Positions 1 to 8,594 of a DNA stretch of 23,257 nucleotides are shown here, piece after piece. This DNA is from Ruminococcaceae bacterium UBA3329 (GTDB lineage: Bacteria > Bacillota > Clostridia > Oscillospirales > Acutalibacteraceae). The position numbers and the translations under genes were made by a program. The number at the start of each line of letters is the position of its first letter. Position 1 is the first letter of the stretch. The notes under the pieces are model-generated. The model saw only the letters and a list, made by a program, of their open reading frames with translations, did not search any database and was not told where the DNA came from. The DNA is taken from positions 37,180-60,436 of the forward strand of contig DERX01000012.1 of assembly GCA_002361875.1 (NCBI GenBank). Reading direction: 5' to 3'.

Positions 1-31
1 CAATAAATTTTTCTATTTTCTTTATATTCAT
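1..31 (-). CDS. Possible start of a further gene, cut by the window edge
   Basis: On the minus strand an ATG at 31 is preceded by a GGTGAAG ribosome-site-like stretch about 4 bases upstream and opens a frame of ten codons (MNIKKIEKFI) that runs off the window. The piece is lysine- and isoleucine-rich, which may only reflect the AT-rich DNA here. No function can be assigned. This could be chance: ten open codons are expected often in such sequence. Confidence 0.25.
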   Translation of the reverse strand, partial: MNIKKIEKFI

Positions 32-52
32 AAAACTTCACCGCAATTTAAA

Positions 53-74
53 ATTGTAATTATGTAATTACAAT
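53..74 (-). terminator. AT-rich hairpin at the end of the small ORF, weak terminator candidate
   Basis: A perfect 9-bp inverted repeat (53-61 with 66-74, loop 62-65) contains the stop codon of the small ORF at 68-160. It is made almost only of A-T pairs and is followed by TTTAAATT rather than a clean T run, so it would be a weak terminator at best. A chance palindrome in AT-rich DNA is a fair alternative. Confidence 0.3.
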
Positions 75-160
75 TCTACTTTTTTCTTATTACTTTTTTC
101 TACATACAATCCACAACCAATTGCTAAAGCACACGCAATTCCAATAATCACAAATGGCAT
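68..160 (-). CDS. Probable 30-residue single-span membrane microprotein
   Basis: ATG at 160, TAA at 68-70, with a GAGGTG ribosome site five bases upstream of the ATG. The predicted 30-residue peptide begins MPFVIIGIACALAIGCGLYV (one hydrophobic span, about residues 3-20) and ends in a charged tail (EKSNKKKVEL), so an N-out/C-in single-pass membrane peptide is the simplest reading. It lies beyond the purine-operon terminator in the same direction, so it is probably a separate unit. I see no convincing -35 element upstream, although several TATAAT-like strings occur between 186 and 217. I do not recognise a family. The ribosome site, the clean hydrophobic/charged layout and a proper stop argue for a real gene; the small size argues for caution. 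Confidence 0.45.
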   Translation of the reverse strand: MPFVIIGIACALAIGCGLYVEKSNKKKVEL

Positions 161-253
161 TTTTTCACCTCAAACGATAATTTATATTATAATTTATTAT
201 AACATTAAATCATTATATTTCATATAAATATTCAAAATTTTATATAAAAAGGC

Positions 254-289
254 AGAAAAAAATCCCCTGCCCGAAAAGGCAAGGGATTT
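254..289 (-). terminator. Intrinsic terminator of the purine operon
   Basis: Nine bases after the purL stop, the minus-strand transcript forms a 12-bp stem (arms 278-289 and 260-271, one G-U pair, six-base loop) followed by a run of seven T (262-256, partly shared with the stem base). This is a standard rho-independent terminator. The AT-rich stretch between it and the small ORF (161-253) holds no other gene that I can support. Confidence 0.92.
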
Positions 290-297
290 AAATCATA

Positions 298-3200
298 TTA
301 TTTAAAATATTTTACTGCGGCTTCAAACATCTTAATGTCATAATTGCCGGGTACATTCTTGTAAAGACCTGCTCCGACACGCTCACTGTGACCCATTTTA
401 CCAAATACTCTGCCGTCGGGTGATGTAATACCCTCAATCGCAAACATTGAATCGTTGGGATTAAATTGAACGTCGTTTGTTGGATTGCCCTCAAGGTCAA
501 CATACTGTGTGGCAATCTGACCGTTGGCGGCAAGCTGTCTTATAAGCTCTTCACTCGCTAAGAACCTGCCCTCGCCGTGTGAAATCGGCACTGAATAAAC
601 ATCGCCTACATTTGTAAGTGAAAGCCACGGAGATTTGTTTGATGCAATTCTTGTTCTTACAATCTTTGACTGGTGGCGTGCAATTGTATTAAATGTCAGT
701 GTCGGACAATTCTCATCAGTATCAATAATTTTGCCATAGGGAACAAGACCGAGCTTAATAAGAGCTTGGAAACCGTTGCAGATACCGCACATAAGACCGT
801 CACGGTTTTCGAGCAAATCTGTAACGCCCTCTTTTATTGCGGCATTGCGGAAGAATGCTGTAATAAATTTACCGCTGCCGTCAGGCTCGTCACCGCCCGA
901 GAATCCGCCCGGAATGAATATCATTTGAGCGTCTTTAAGCTTTTTAGCAAATTCCTCAACGCTCGACTGAATTGCAGATGCAGTGAGGTTTTTAATTACA
1001 ATAATCTCAGGTTCTGCCCCTGCGTCACGAACCGCCTTTGCGCTGTCAAACTCACAGTTTGTACCGGGGAATGCGGGAATTAAAACTTTCGGCTTAGCAC
1101 ACTTAATTGCAGGCGCCGCATAGCTTTCTGCCTTATAATTAAATGCTTCAACCGTTGTCGGATTTTCAGTGATATTGCAGGAATATACCTTTTCAAGTTT
1201 ATTCTCGTAAAGGTCGGAAATATCAGACAACTGCACTTCTTCGTCAGCAAATTTCAGCGTCGTTTCTTCAGTAATTTCACCGACTACATTAAGGTCTTCA
1301 CAGTCTGTAACTTCAAGTAAGAAAGATGCGTAATTGTAACCGAAAATGTCATTCAGAGAAAGATTTTCTTTGAAATTGAATCCATATCCGTTACCGAGGC
1401 ACATTTTTATTACTGCTTCTGCCATACCGCCGAGACCGAGCGTGTAGCAGGAAACTGCCTTTCCGCTCTTCAAAAGCGAATTAACTTTTTCAAAAACATC
1501 GAGCAATGATGCGGTCTTGGGAAGTCCGTTTGCATCATATTCGGGTTTAATAATTACAACCTTATTGCCTGCCTTTTTAAATTCTGGTGAAACAATGCTC
1601 TGAACTTTTTCCGTTGTAACGGCAAAGGAAACGAGCGTGGGCGGAACGTCTAAATCTTCAAACGAACCGCTCATTGAGTCCTTACCGCCGATTGAGCCGA
1701 TGCCGAGTTCTTTCTGTGCCTCAAATGCACCGAGAAGCGCCGCCAAAGGCTTGCCCCAGCGTTTGCCGTCCTGACCGGGCTTTTCAAAATATTCCTGGAA
1801 TGTAAGATAAACATCGTTAAAGCTCGCACCCGTTGCAATAAGCTTACATACAGACTCAATAACTGCAAGGTATGCCCCGTGATACGGACTCTTCTCTGTA
1901 ATAAACGGGTTGTAGCCCCAAGCCATAAGCGAACAATCGTCAGTATGCTTCTTCTCCACGCTTATTTTCTGAACCATTGCCTGAATAGGAGTTCTCTGAT
2001 TTTTACCGCCGAACGGCATAAGAACAGTGCCTGCGCCGATAGTTGAATCGAACCTCTCTGAAAGTCCCCTCTTTGAGCAGATATTCAAGTCCGCCGCAAC
2101 CGATTTAATATTATCGGTAAATGTGCCGTTGATTTCTTTGTCATAAGCTTTCGGCTTTTCGGGAGTGATTACAATATGCTTATCAGCACCGTTTGAATTT
2201 AAGAATTCACGGCTGATGTCAACAATTTTGTTTCCGTTCCAATTCATTGTAAGACGAGGTTCAGCCTTAACAACTGCAACGGGAGTAGCCTCTAGATTTT
2301 CCTTTTCGGCAAGTGCTAAAAAGGCGTCAACATTTTCCTTTTCAACTACAACAGCCATTCTCTCCTGCGACTCGGAAATTGCAAGCTCTGTGCCGTCAAG
2401 TCCGTCATATTTCTTCGGAACAGCGTTAAGGTCGATTTCAAGACCGTCTGCAAGCTCACCTATTGCAACGGAAACACCGCCTGCGCCGAAATCGTTACAG
2501 CGTTTAATCATAAGGCAGGCTTCTTTATTTCTAAATAATCTCTGTAATTTTCTTTCCTCGGGAGCGTTACCCTTCTGAACCTCTGCACCGCAGGTTTCAA
2601 CAGAATGGGCGTTGTGTGCCTTTGAAGAGCCTGTTGCGCCGCCTATGCCGTCTCTGCCCGTTCTTCCGCCGAGAAGAATTACAATGTCGCCCGGGTCTGG
2701 AACTTCTCTGCGTACATTTTCAGCAGGAGCGGCTGCAACTACTGCGCCTATTTCCATTCTCTTTGCGGCATAACCGGGGTGATAAATCTCATCAACAATA
2801 CCTGTTGCAAGACCTATCTGGTTGCCGTATGAAGAATAACCTGCCGCCGCAGTCGTAACAAGCTTTCTTTGAGGAAGTTTACCGGGAATTGTTTCACTTA
2901 CGGGTACTGTCGGGTCAGCCGCACCAGTAACACGCATTGCACCGTAAACATAACTTCTGCCTGAAAGCGGGTCACGAATCGCACCGCCTATGCAAGTAGC
3001 CGCACCGCCGAAAGGTTCAATTTCAGTCGGGTGGTTATGGGTTTCATTTTTGAAGAGAAGAAGCCACGGCTCTTTTACACCGTCAACCTCAATCTCAATC
3101 TTAACTGTGCAGGCGTTTATTTCTTCGGACTCATCAAGCTTCGGCAATTTGCCGTTAACTTTAAGATATTTAACCGCAACGGTAGCCAAATCCATAAGGC

Positions 3201-3984
3201 AAATCGGCTTGGTTCTGCCAAGCTCTTTGCGAACGGAAATATAATCCTCATAAGCCTTTTGCAAAAGCTCATCTTCAAATTTAACACCGTCAATAACCGT
3301 TAAGAAAGTTGTATGACGGCAATGGTCAGACCAATAGGTGTCTATCATACGGATTTCAGTGAGAGTCGGATCTCTGTGCTCTGATTTAAAATAATCCTGA
3401 CAGAACTTAATATCATCCTTATCCATAGCAAGACCGTAGCTTTCAACAAATTCGGAAAGCTCACTTTCCGAATAAGCATTAAAGCCGTCAAGTGTTTTAA
3501 CGGTTGTAGGAATATTATAATTAGTTTTTAATGTATCAAACTTTTCGAGAGTTGCTTCTCTTGCCTCAACAGGGTTAATTACGTATTTTTTGATTTCAGC
3601 AATATCTTCATCCGACAGCTCGCCGTAAAGAGCATATAACTTTGCGGAACGGATAATCGGTCTGTCACCCTGAGATATAATCTGAATACACTGTGCGGCT
3701 GAATCAGCCCTCTGGTCGAATTGACCGGGAAGATATTCAACTGCAAAAACAACAGCGTTGTCAGTATTTATTTCGCTTGAAGATATGTCAAGCTGTGGCT
3801 CGGAAAAAACAGTTTTAACCGCATAATCAAAAAGCTCTTCCGTTATATTTTCGGCATCATAACGGTTAATGATGCGAACATCTGAAAGTCCCTTTATGCC
3901 GAGAAGATTTTTAGCATCAGAAAGCAACGCTTTTGCTTCATTTGCAAGCTCTTTTTTCTTTTCAACAAATATTCTGTAAACCAA
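298..3984 (-). CDS. purL: Phosphoribosylformylglycinamidine synthase, single-chain large form
   Basis: Converts FGAR, glutamine and ATP to FGAM, the fourth step of purine synthesis. At 1228 residues it is the large fused type: FGAM-synthase core (YWSDHCRHTTF at 217-227; KNETHNHPTEIEPFGG at 312-327) plus a C-terminal class I glutaminase domain. The glutaminase triad looks intact: Cys1069 in CGICNGFQ, with His1199 and Glu1201 in GHSERV. No separate purS or purQ is needed and none is present. The start is TTG at 3984, supported by AGGGGG eight bases upstream inside the end of purD; the purD stop lies between the site and the start, so the two genes are likely translationally coupled. It is the last gene of the operon, followed by a terminator. 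Confidence 0.97.
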   Translation of the reverse strand: MVYRIFVEKKKELANEAKALLSDAKNLLGIKGLSDVRIINRYDAENITEELFDYAVKTVFSEPQLDISSSEINTDNAVVFAVEYLPGQFDQRADSAAQCIQIISQGDRPIIRSAKLYALYGELSDEDIAEIKKYVINPVEAREATLEKFDTLKTNYNIPTTVKTLDGFNAYSESELSEFVESYGLAMDKDDIKFCQDYFKSEHRDPTLTEIRMIDTYWSDHCRHTTFLTVIDGVKFEDELLQKAYEDYISVRKELGRTKPICLMDLATVAVKYLKVNGKLPKLDESEEINACTVKIEIEVDGVKEPWLLLFKNETHNHPTEIEPFGGAATCIGGAIRDPLSGRSYVYGAMRVTGAADPTVPVSETIPGKLPQRKLVTTAAAGYSSYGNQIGLATGIVDEIYHPGYAAKRMEIGAVVAAAPAENVRREVPDPGDIVILLGGRTGRDGIGGATGSSKAHNAHSVETCGAEVQKGNAPEERKLQRLFRNKEACLMIKRCNDFGAGGVSVAIGELADGLEIDLNAVPKKYDGLDGTELAISESQERMAVVVEKENVDAFLALAEKENLEATPVAVVKAEPRLTMNWNGNKIVDISREFLNSNGADKHIVITPEKPKAYDKEINGTFTDNIKSVAADLNICSKRGLSERFDSTIGAGTVLMPFGGKNQRTPIQAMVQKISVEKKHTDDCSLMAWGYNPFITEKSPYHGAYLAVIESVCKLIATGASFNDVYLTFQEYFEKPGQDGKRWGKPLAALLGAFEAQKELGIGSIGGKDSMSGSFEDLDVPPTLVSFAVTTEKVQSIVSPEFKKAGNKVVIIKPEYDANGLPKTASLLDVFEKVNSLLKSGKAVSCYTLGLGGMAEAVIKMCLGNGYGFNFKENLSLNDIFGYNYASFLLEVTDCEDLNVVGEITEETTLKFADEEVQLSDISDLYENKLEKVYSCNITENPTTVEAFNYKAESYAAPAIKCAKPKVLIPAFPGTNCEFDSAKAVRDAGAEPEIIVIKNLTASAIQSSVEEFAKKLKDAQMIFIPGGFSGGDEPDGSGKFITAFFRNAAIKEGVTDLLENRDGLMCGICNGFQALIKLGLVPYGKIIDTDENCPTLTFNTIARHQSKIVRTRIASNKSPWLSLTNVGDVYSVPISHGEGRFLASEELIRQLAANGQIATQYVDLEGNPTNDVQFNPNDSMFAIEGITSPDGRVFGKMGHSERVGAGLYKNVPGNYDIKMFEAAVKYFK

Positions 3985-3987
3985 GAT

Positions 3988-5256
3988 TTATTCCCCCTTG
4001 CAATTTAATGCTCTTTGACCAATATCCCTACGGTAGTAAGCGTTGTCAAAATGAATTTTTTCAACTGCCTCATAAGATGCTTTAACAGCATCAGCAAGAG
4101 TATCTTTAACTGTTGTTACGCCGAGAACACGTCCTCCGTTTGTCAAAAGCTTGCCGTCTTCTAACTTTGCGCCCGCGACAAATACATTTCGCTCAAGCTC
4201 TTCGGGAATTGTTATTTCATATCCCTTTTCGTATTTAACGGGATAGCCGTTTGACGCCATAATAACACAGCAGGCATTCTTATCGGCAAATTTAACCTCA
4301 CACTCGCTGAGTGTTTCATTCGTTACCGTCTGCATAACGGTGAGTAAATCACTTTCAAGGAGCGGAAGCACAACCTGTGTTTCAGGATCGCCAAATCGGC
4401 AGTTATATTCAATTACTTTAGGTCCGTTTTCGGTAATCATAAGCCCGAAATAAAGACAGCCTTTAAAGGCTCTGCCCTCGTTTTTCATAGCGCGGATTGT
4501 CGGCAGGAAAATCTTTTCCATACACTCGTCTGCGACAGCTTTTGTGTAATAGGGATTCGGAGCAACTGTTCCCATACCGCCTGTATTAAGACCTGTGTCA
4601 TTGTCGCCTGCACGCTTGTGGTCCATTGACGAAATCATCGGAACTACTGTTTTACCGTCTGTGAAAGAGAGTACGGAAACCTCGGGACCTGTCAAAAACT
4701 CTTCAATAACAATGCTGTCGCCGCTTTTACCGAACTGCTTGTCCTTCATAATGGAAATAACAGCATCCTTTGCCTCATCACGGGTCATTGCGATTATAAC
4801 GCCTTTGCCGAGAGCCAAGCCGTCAGCCTTAACAACTGTGGGAATAGGACAGCTCTCAATATATTCAAGAGCTTTGTCCGCATCGGAAAATACTTCATAA
4901 CTTGCAGTCGGAATACCGTATTTTTTCATAAGGTCTTTTGAAAAGACCTTACTGCCCTCAATTATCGCCGCATTCTTCCTCGGCCCGAAGCAAGGAATAC
5001 CCTTTTCTTCAAGAGCGTCTACACAGCCGAGAACAAGCGGGTCATCAGGAGCTACAACAGCATAATCTATTTTGTTTTCTACTGCAAACTTTACAATATT
5101 TTCTATATCAACAGCGGCAATATCAACAAGTGTTGCATCCTTTGCCATTCCTCCGTTACCGGGAAGAGCAAAAATTTCAGTTACATTTTTATTCTCTTTA
5201 ATTTTTTTGATTATGGCGTGCTCTCTGCCTCCGCCGCCGACAACCATTATTTTCAT
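3988..5256 (-). CDS. purD: Phosphoribosylamine-glycine ligase (GAR synthetase)
   Basis: Joins phosphoribosylamine and glycine with ATP to give GAR, the second step of purine synthesis. The 422-residue length is normal. The N-terminal VGGGGREHAI loop, the ATP-grasp region (KADGLALGKGV; EEFLTGPEVSVL) and the NTGGMG and EYNCRFGDPETQ motifs are all recognisable and unbroken. The ATG at 5256 has an AGAGG ribosome site about nine bases upstream. It follows the AICAR transformylase gene after 21 bases and precedes purL by three bases. Its last codons carry the ribosome site of purL. Confidence 0.97.
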   Translation of the reverse strand: MKIMVVGGGGREHAIIKKIKENKNVTEIFALPGNGGMAKDATLVDIAAVDIENIVKFAVENKIDYAVVAPDDPLVLGCVDALEEKGIPCFGPRKNAAIIEGSKVFSKDLMKKYGIPTASYEVFSDADKALEYIESCPIPTVVKADGLALGKGVIIAMTRDEAKDAVISIMKDKQFGKSGDSIVIEEFLTGPEVSVLSFTDGKTVVPMISSMDHKRAGDNDTGLNTGGMGTVAPNPYYTKAVADECMEKIFLPTIRAMKNEGRAFKGCLYFGLMITENGPKVIEYNCRFGDPETQVVLPLLESDLLTVMQTVTNETLSECEVKFADKNACCVIMASNGYPVKYEKGYEITIPEELERNVFVAGAKLEDGKLLTNGGRVLGVTTVKDTLADAVKASYEAVEKIHFDNAYYRRDIGQRALNCKGE

Positions 5257-5277
5257 AGGTTTTTACCTCTTATTATA

Positions 5278-6462
5278 TTAGTGATGGAATAATCTCATAC
5301 CCGTAAATGCCATTGACATATTATATTTGTCACAGCATTCGATAACGAGGTCGTCACGGATTGAACCGCCCGGCTCGGCAATATATTTAACGCCTGAACG
5401 GTATGCTCTTTCAATGTTATCAGAGAACGGGAAGAACGCATCTGAACCGAGAGCGACATTGTCTTTAGTTGCAAGATATGCCGCTTGCTCCTCTTTGGTA
5501 AAAGGCTCGGGTCTTTCGGTGAAATATTTCTGCCAAATTCCCTCTGCGCATACATCTTCCTCATTCTGATTTATATAACCGTCGATAACATTATCTCTGT
5601 CGGGTCTGCCGATGTCAGCTTTGAAGGGAAGATTTATAACCTTGTCAGCCTGGCGCAGGAACCAAGTGTCAGCCTTTGTGCCTGCAAGTCTTGTGCAGTG
5701 GATTCTCGACTGCTGACCTGCACCAACGCCGATAGCCTGCCCGTCAACTGCATAGCAAACAGAGTTTGACTGTGTATATTTAAGAGTAATAAGAGCAACG
5801 ATAAGGTCGCGAATCGCTGTTTCTGGCATATCCTTATTAGCAGTTACTATATTTGAAAGAAGCTCTTTGTTAATTTCAAAATTATTTCTGCCCTGCTCAA
5901 AAGTAATACCGAAAACCTGCTTGTGCTCCTGCTCTGCGGGAACATAGTTGGGGTCAATTTTAACGATATTGTAATTACCTTTTCTCTTTGTCTTTAAGAT
6001 TTCAAGTGCCTCAGGCTCATAGCCGGGAGCAATAACGCCGTCTGAAACCTCTCTCTTAATCATTTTTGCAGTTGTAACATCACAAACATCCGAAAGAGCA
6101 ACCCAGTCGCCGAAAGAGCACATTCTATCGGTTCCTCTCGCTCTTGCATAAGCACAGGCAAGTGGCGACTCATCAAGACCCTCAATATCGTCAACAAAGC
6201 AAGCCTTTTTAAGAGTATCGGAAAGCGGAATTCCAACTGCCGCAGAAGTGGGACTTACATGCTTAAAAGATGTTACGGCAGGAAGACCGAGAGCCTCTTT
6301 AAGTTCTTTTACAAGCTGCCATGAATTAAATGCGTCAAGGAAGTTAATGTAACCCGGTCTGCCGCATAAAATTTCAATGGGAAGATCAGAGCCGTCATGC
6401 ATATAGATTTTTGAAGGCTTTTGGTTGGGGTTACAGCCGTATTTAAGTTCAAATTCTTTCAT
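5278..6462 (-). CDS. Stand-alone AICAR transformylase (PurH C-terminal domain only)
   Basis: Transfers the formyl group of 10-formyl-tetrahydrofolate to AICAR, giving FAICAR, the ninth purine step. In most bacteria this domain is the C-terminal part of bifunctional PurH (above 500 residues); here it is a separate 394-residue protein with no IMP-cyclohydrolase domain. The start MKEFELKYGCNPNQKP matches the beginning of the transformylase domain, and the Lys-His pair of the active site is at residues 67-68 (SFKHVSPTSAAVG). The missing cyclohydrolase activity is supplied by the gene just upstream (6477-7193). The ATG at 6462 has a GAGAGG ribosome site. Some annotation systems call this form PurH2 or PurV; I leave the symbol empty because usage varies. 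Confidence 0.93.
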   Translation of the reverse strand: MKEFELKYGCNPNQKPSKIYMHDGSDLPIEILCGRPGYINFLDAFNSWQLVKELKEALGLPAVTSFKHVSPTSAAVGIPLSDTLKKACFVDDIEGLDESPLACAYARARGTDRMCSFGDWVALSDVCDVTTAKMIKREVSDGVIAPGYEPEALEILKTKRKGNYNIVKIDPNYVPAEQEHKQVFGITFEQGRNNFEINKELLSNIVTANKDMPETAIRDLIVALITLKYTQSNSVCYAVDGQAIGVGAGQQSRIHCTRLAGTKADTWFLRQADKVINLPFKADIGRPDRDNVIDGYINQNEEDVCAEGIWQKYFTERPEPFTKEEQAAYLATKDNVALGSDAFFPFSDNIERAYRSGVKYIAEPGGSIRDDLVIECCDKYNMSMAFTGMRLFHH

Positions 6463-6476
6463 ATTTCAAACCTCTC

Positions 6477-7193
6477 TTATTTATTTTTATTAACTATTCT
6501 TGAGTCGTATTTTCCTGTTTCGATGTCAATGTATCTTACGAACAAAGAAACCTTATTATCTTCATTAAGATTTGACCAAATAAGATCTGTCATGGCGTCA
6601 ATGTCAACATCGGGAAGCTCCAATGTTTTCGGCTCGCCCTCAAAGCTCGGCAGCGGATTTCCGTCACACTTATATGTATGAATAAACTTTGCCTTGCCGT
6701 TTAAGGGATTTGAATAAGCATAAGTATATCTTTGGCAGGAAGAACCGTCGCCGTCTGCCGATTTAAGTATTGACATAGCATAATTCATTTTACCGCCGTC
6801 AAGGTGAATAATACCTGAAATTCTGGGAGTGTAATTAGGCGCATCATCCTCAAACTCTCTTGTGCGAAGAGCCTGCTCAAAGGTCATCTGCTTGTCCATT
6901 AAATCGTAAATTGTATCAGTCTGGTCGCCGTTGGTAACAATAGTTTTGTTACCGAGCACTCTTACAGGTGCGTAAATAATAAGATGGGGGTCAACCATTT
7001 TTGATTCGTCAAAAGCCTGAGTACGAATACCCTCGCCGTCCTCAATAAATACACGGTTTCTGCTGTTTTCGCTTCTGCCCATAATAAAATAAGCAGTAAT
7101 CGCTTTTTTGCCGTCAGCACTTTTGCCGATAATAATTCCTCTGCCGTGATAGGCGAGAGAATTGAGTTCTTCTTTTAAAGATTTAATCTCCAT
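6477..7193 (-). CDS. purO: IMP cyclohydrolase, PurO-type
   Basis: Closes the ring of FAICAR to IMP, the last step of the pathway. The 238-residue protein is unrelated to the PurH N-terminal domain and resembles the archaeal-type IMP cyclohydrolase family: an N-terminal YHGRGIIIGKSADGKKAITA segment, then ITAYFIMGRSENSRNRVF and a central NYTPRISGI segment. It immediately precedes the stand-alone AICAR transformylase, so the two genes together replace a fused PurH. The ATG at 7193 has AAAGG about eleven bases upstream. The assignment rests on motif recall and on context (the only missing step beside a transformylase without cyclohydrolase domain). Confidence 0.88.
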   Translation of the reverse strand: MEIKSLKEELNSLAYHGRGIIIGKSADGKKAITAYFIMGRSENSRNRVFIEDGEGIRTQAFDESKMVDPHLIIYAPVRVLGNKTIVTNGDQTDTIYDLMDKQMTFEQALRTREFEDDAPNYTPRISGIIHLDGGKMNYAMSILKSADGDGSSCQRYTYAYSNPLNGKAKFIHTYKCDGNPLPSFEGEPKTLELPDVDIDAMTDLIWSNLNEDNKVSLFVRYIDIETGKYDSRIVNKNK

Positions 7194-7219
7194 AATTAAA
7201 ATTTCCTTTCAAGAATATA

Positions 7220-7963
7220 TTAAAATGTGCCTAAAAAACATTCCGTGATATACGGTTGTGCAACAACACCGTTTTGGGAGAATTTATCGAATACATTTTC
7301 AAGCTCTGCAACAAAGCCTTCATAGTTCGCATCGTCCTCGCCCAGTGCATAAGAGCGTGACAAATTGTCGCCGATAAACTGTTCTTTTGTTAAGAAATAG
7401 GGATTTTCAATTTTCAGAGTTTGACACTTACTGAAATATTCATTCTGTAAGTAGTTTTCCCCGTCAAAATATGCATACCCTGTGTGAACATGTCCGCTGT
7501 GATATTGACCGCAGTATTTCATACAAACCTTGTTTCGTTCTTTTGCAACATCCGTTTGACAGCGTGAATTAAAAACAACCGCGAGAAAGCCGCCAGACTT
7601 TAAAATCCGTTTACACTCTGTCTTAAACTTGTCTTTGTCAAACCAGTGAAACGCTTGTGCAACCGTAATCAAATCAAAACAATTTGACGGTAAATCAGTA
7701 TTTTCAGCAGAAGCTTTAACGATTTTTACATCATTTCCTAAAGCACGTGTAAGCTCTGACAGCATATCGTCATTAGGCTCAACAGCAGTAATTTCCCAAT
7801 CTTTTTTTAGCAAACATTTTGTAAAAATCCCCGTGCCGGCACCAATATCCGCAACTGTTTCTGCACCCGTGCGCTCATAAAGCCAATTTATAAGCTCAAA
7901 AGGATATGAAGGTCGGTATTTTGCATATATTTCGGCTTTTCCTGTAAATTTATTCTCATTCAT
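7220..7963 (-). CDS. Class I SAM-dependent methyltransferase, substrate unknown
   Basis: A 247-residue Rossmann-type methyltransferase. The N-terminus (FTGKAEIYAKYRPSYP) is typical of a broad family of small-molecule methyltransferases; the SAM-binding motif I is VADIGAGTG at 38-46, followed by an acidic ribose-binding residue in TAVEPNDDM, and AQAFHWFDKDKF lies in the motif IV region. The C-terminal part shows no feature I can tie to a substrate. It overlaps the purN stop by eight bases (ATGAATGA) and is followed after 26 bases by the IMP cyclohydrolase, so it is co-transcribed with purine genes. No step of the pathway needs a methyltransferase; its job is unknown and it may be a passenger. 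Confidence 0.85.
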   Translation of the reverse strand: MNENKFTGKAEIYAKYRPSYPFELINWLYERTGAETVADIGAGTGIFTKCLLKKDWEITAVEPNDDMLSELTRALGNDVKIVKASAENTDLPSNCFDLITVAQAFHWFDKDKFKTECKRILKSGGFLAVVFNSRCQTDVAKERNKVCMKYCGQYHSGHVHTGYAYFDGENYLQNEYFSKCQTLKIENPYFLTKEQFIGDNLSRSYALGEDDANYEGFVAELENVFDKFSQNGVVAQPYITECFLGTF

Positions 7964-8594
7964 CTATAACAGTCCTTCCGTTTTCAACGGTTATTTTACC
8001 GTCACAGAAAAGCTGTACAGCTTTAGGAAGAATTTTCCATTCAGCCTGCTCCATAATTCTTTTTTGAAGAGTTTCCGGAGTGTCGTTTTCCAGAACATCT
8101 ACTGCTTTTTGCAAAATTATCGGACCTGCATCACACTCTGCGGTAACAAAATGAACCGTAGCGCCCGAAACCTTAACGCCTTTTTTTAGTGCTTCTTCGT
8201 GAACATGTAATCCGTAAAAGCCTTTTCCGCAAAATGACGGAATAAGAGCAGGATGAACATTTATCATTTTATTTTGAAAAGCATCACAAACATTTTCATC
8301 AAGTATAGTCATAAAGCCTGCATAAACAATTAAATCTACTTTTTCTTCTATAAGAATATCTCTCATAGCACGGCTGTATGACGCAATATCCGTAAAATCT
8401 TTTCTGATAAGAATACGGGTTTTAATTCCGTTATTTTTTGCACGCTCCAAAGCGTAGGCATCGGATTTTGAGGATATTACACAAGTGATTTCACCGTTTC
8501 CGAGCTCTCCCCTGTTTTGTGCGTCGATTAAAGCCTGCAAATTTGTTCCGCCACCCGAAACAAGAACAGCTATTTTTGCTTTTTTCTCAGTCAT
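7956..8594 (-). CDS. purN: GAR transformylase (10-formyl-THF dependent)
   Basis: Formylates GAR to FGAR with 10-formyl-tetrahydrofolate, the third purine step. The 212-residue protein has the N-terminal VSGGGTNLQALIDA phosphate loop, the catalytic INVHPALIPSF segment (Asn and His) and the downstream Asp in VTAECDAGPIILQ, so the Asn-His-Asp triad is intact. There is no folate-independent PurT in the window. The ATG at 8594 overlaps the end of the formate-channel gene by eight bases and has GGAGG upstream; the end overlaps the methyltransferase start. It is one of two formyl-THF consumers in this operon. Confidence 0.96.
   Translation of the reverse strand: MTEKKAKIAVLVSGGGTNLQALIDAQNRGELGNGEITCVISSKSDAYALERAKNNGIKTRILIRKDFTDIASYSRAMRDILIEEKVDLIVYAGFMTILDENVCDAFQNKMINVHPALIPSFCGKGFYGLHVHEEALKKGVKVSGATVHFVTAECDAGPIILQKAVDVLENDTPETLQKRIMEQAEWKILPKAVQLFCDGKITVENGRTVIDE

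Noticed and set aside
186..235. TATAAT-like strings upstream of the small ORF as a promoter
   Set aside because: Several -10-like strings occur in this AT-rich stretch, but none has a recognisable -35 hexamer at 16-18 bases.
2165..3303. Plus-strand open frames opposite purL
   Set aside because: They lie wholly within a strongly conserved gene, have serine/arginine-rich shadow composition and no ribosome sites worth noting.
5327..5769. Plus-strand frames opposite the AICAR transformylase gene
   Set aside because: Shadow frames of a conserved gene without family motifs.
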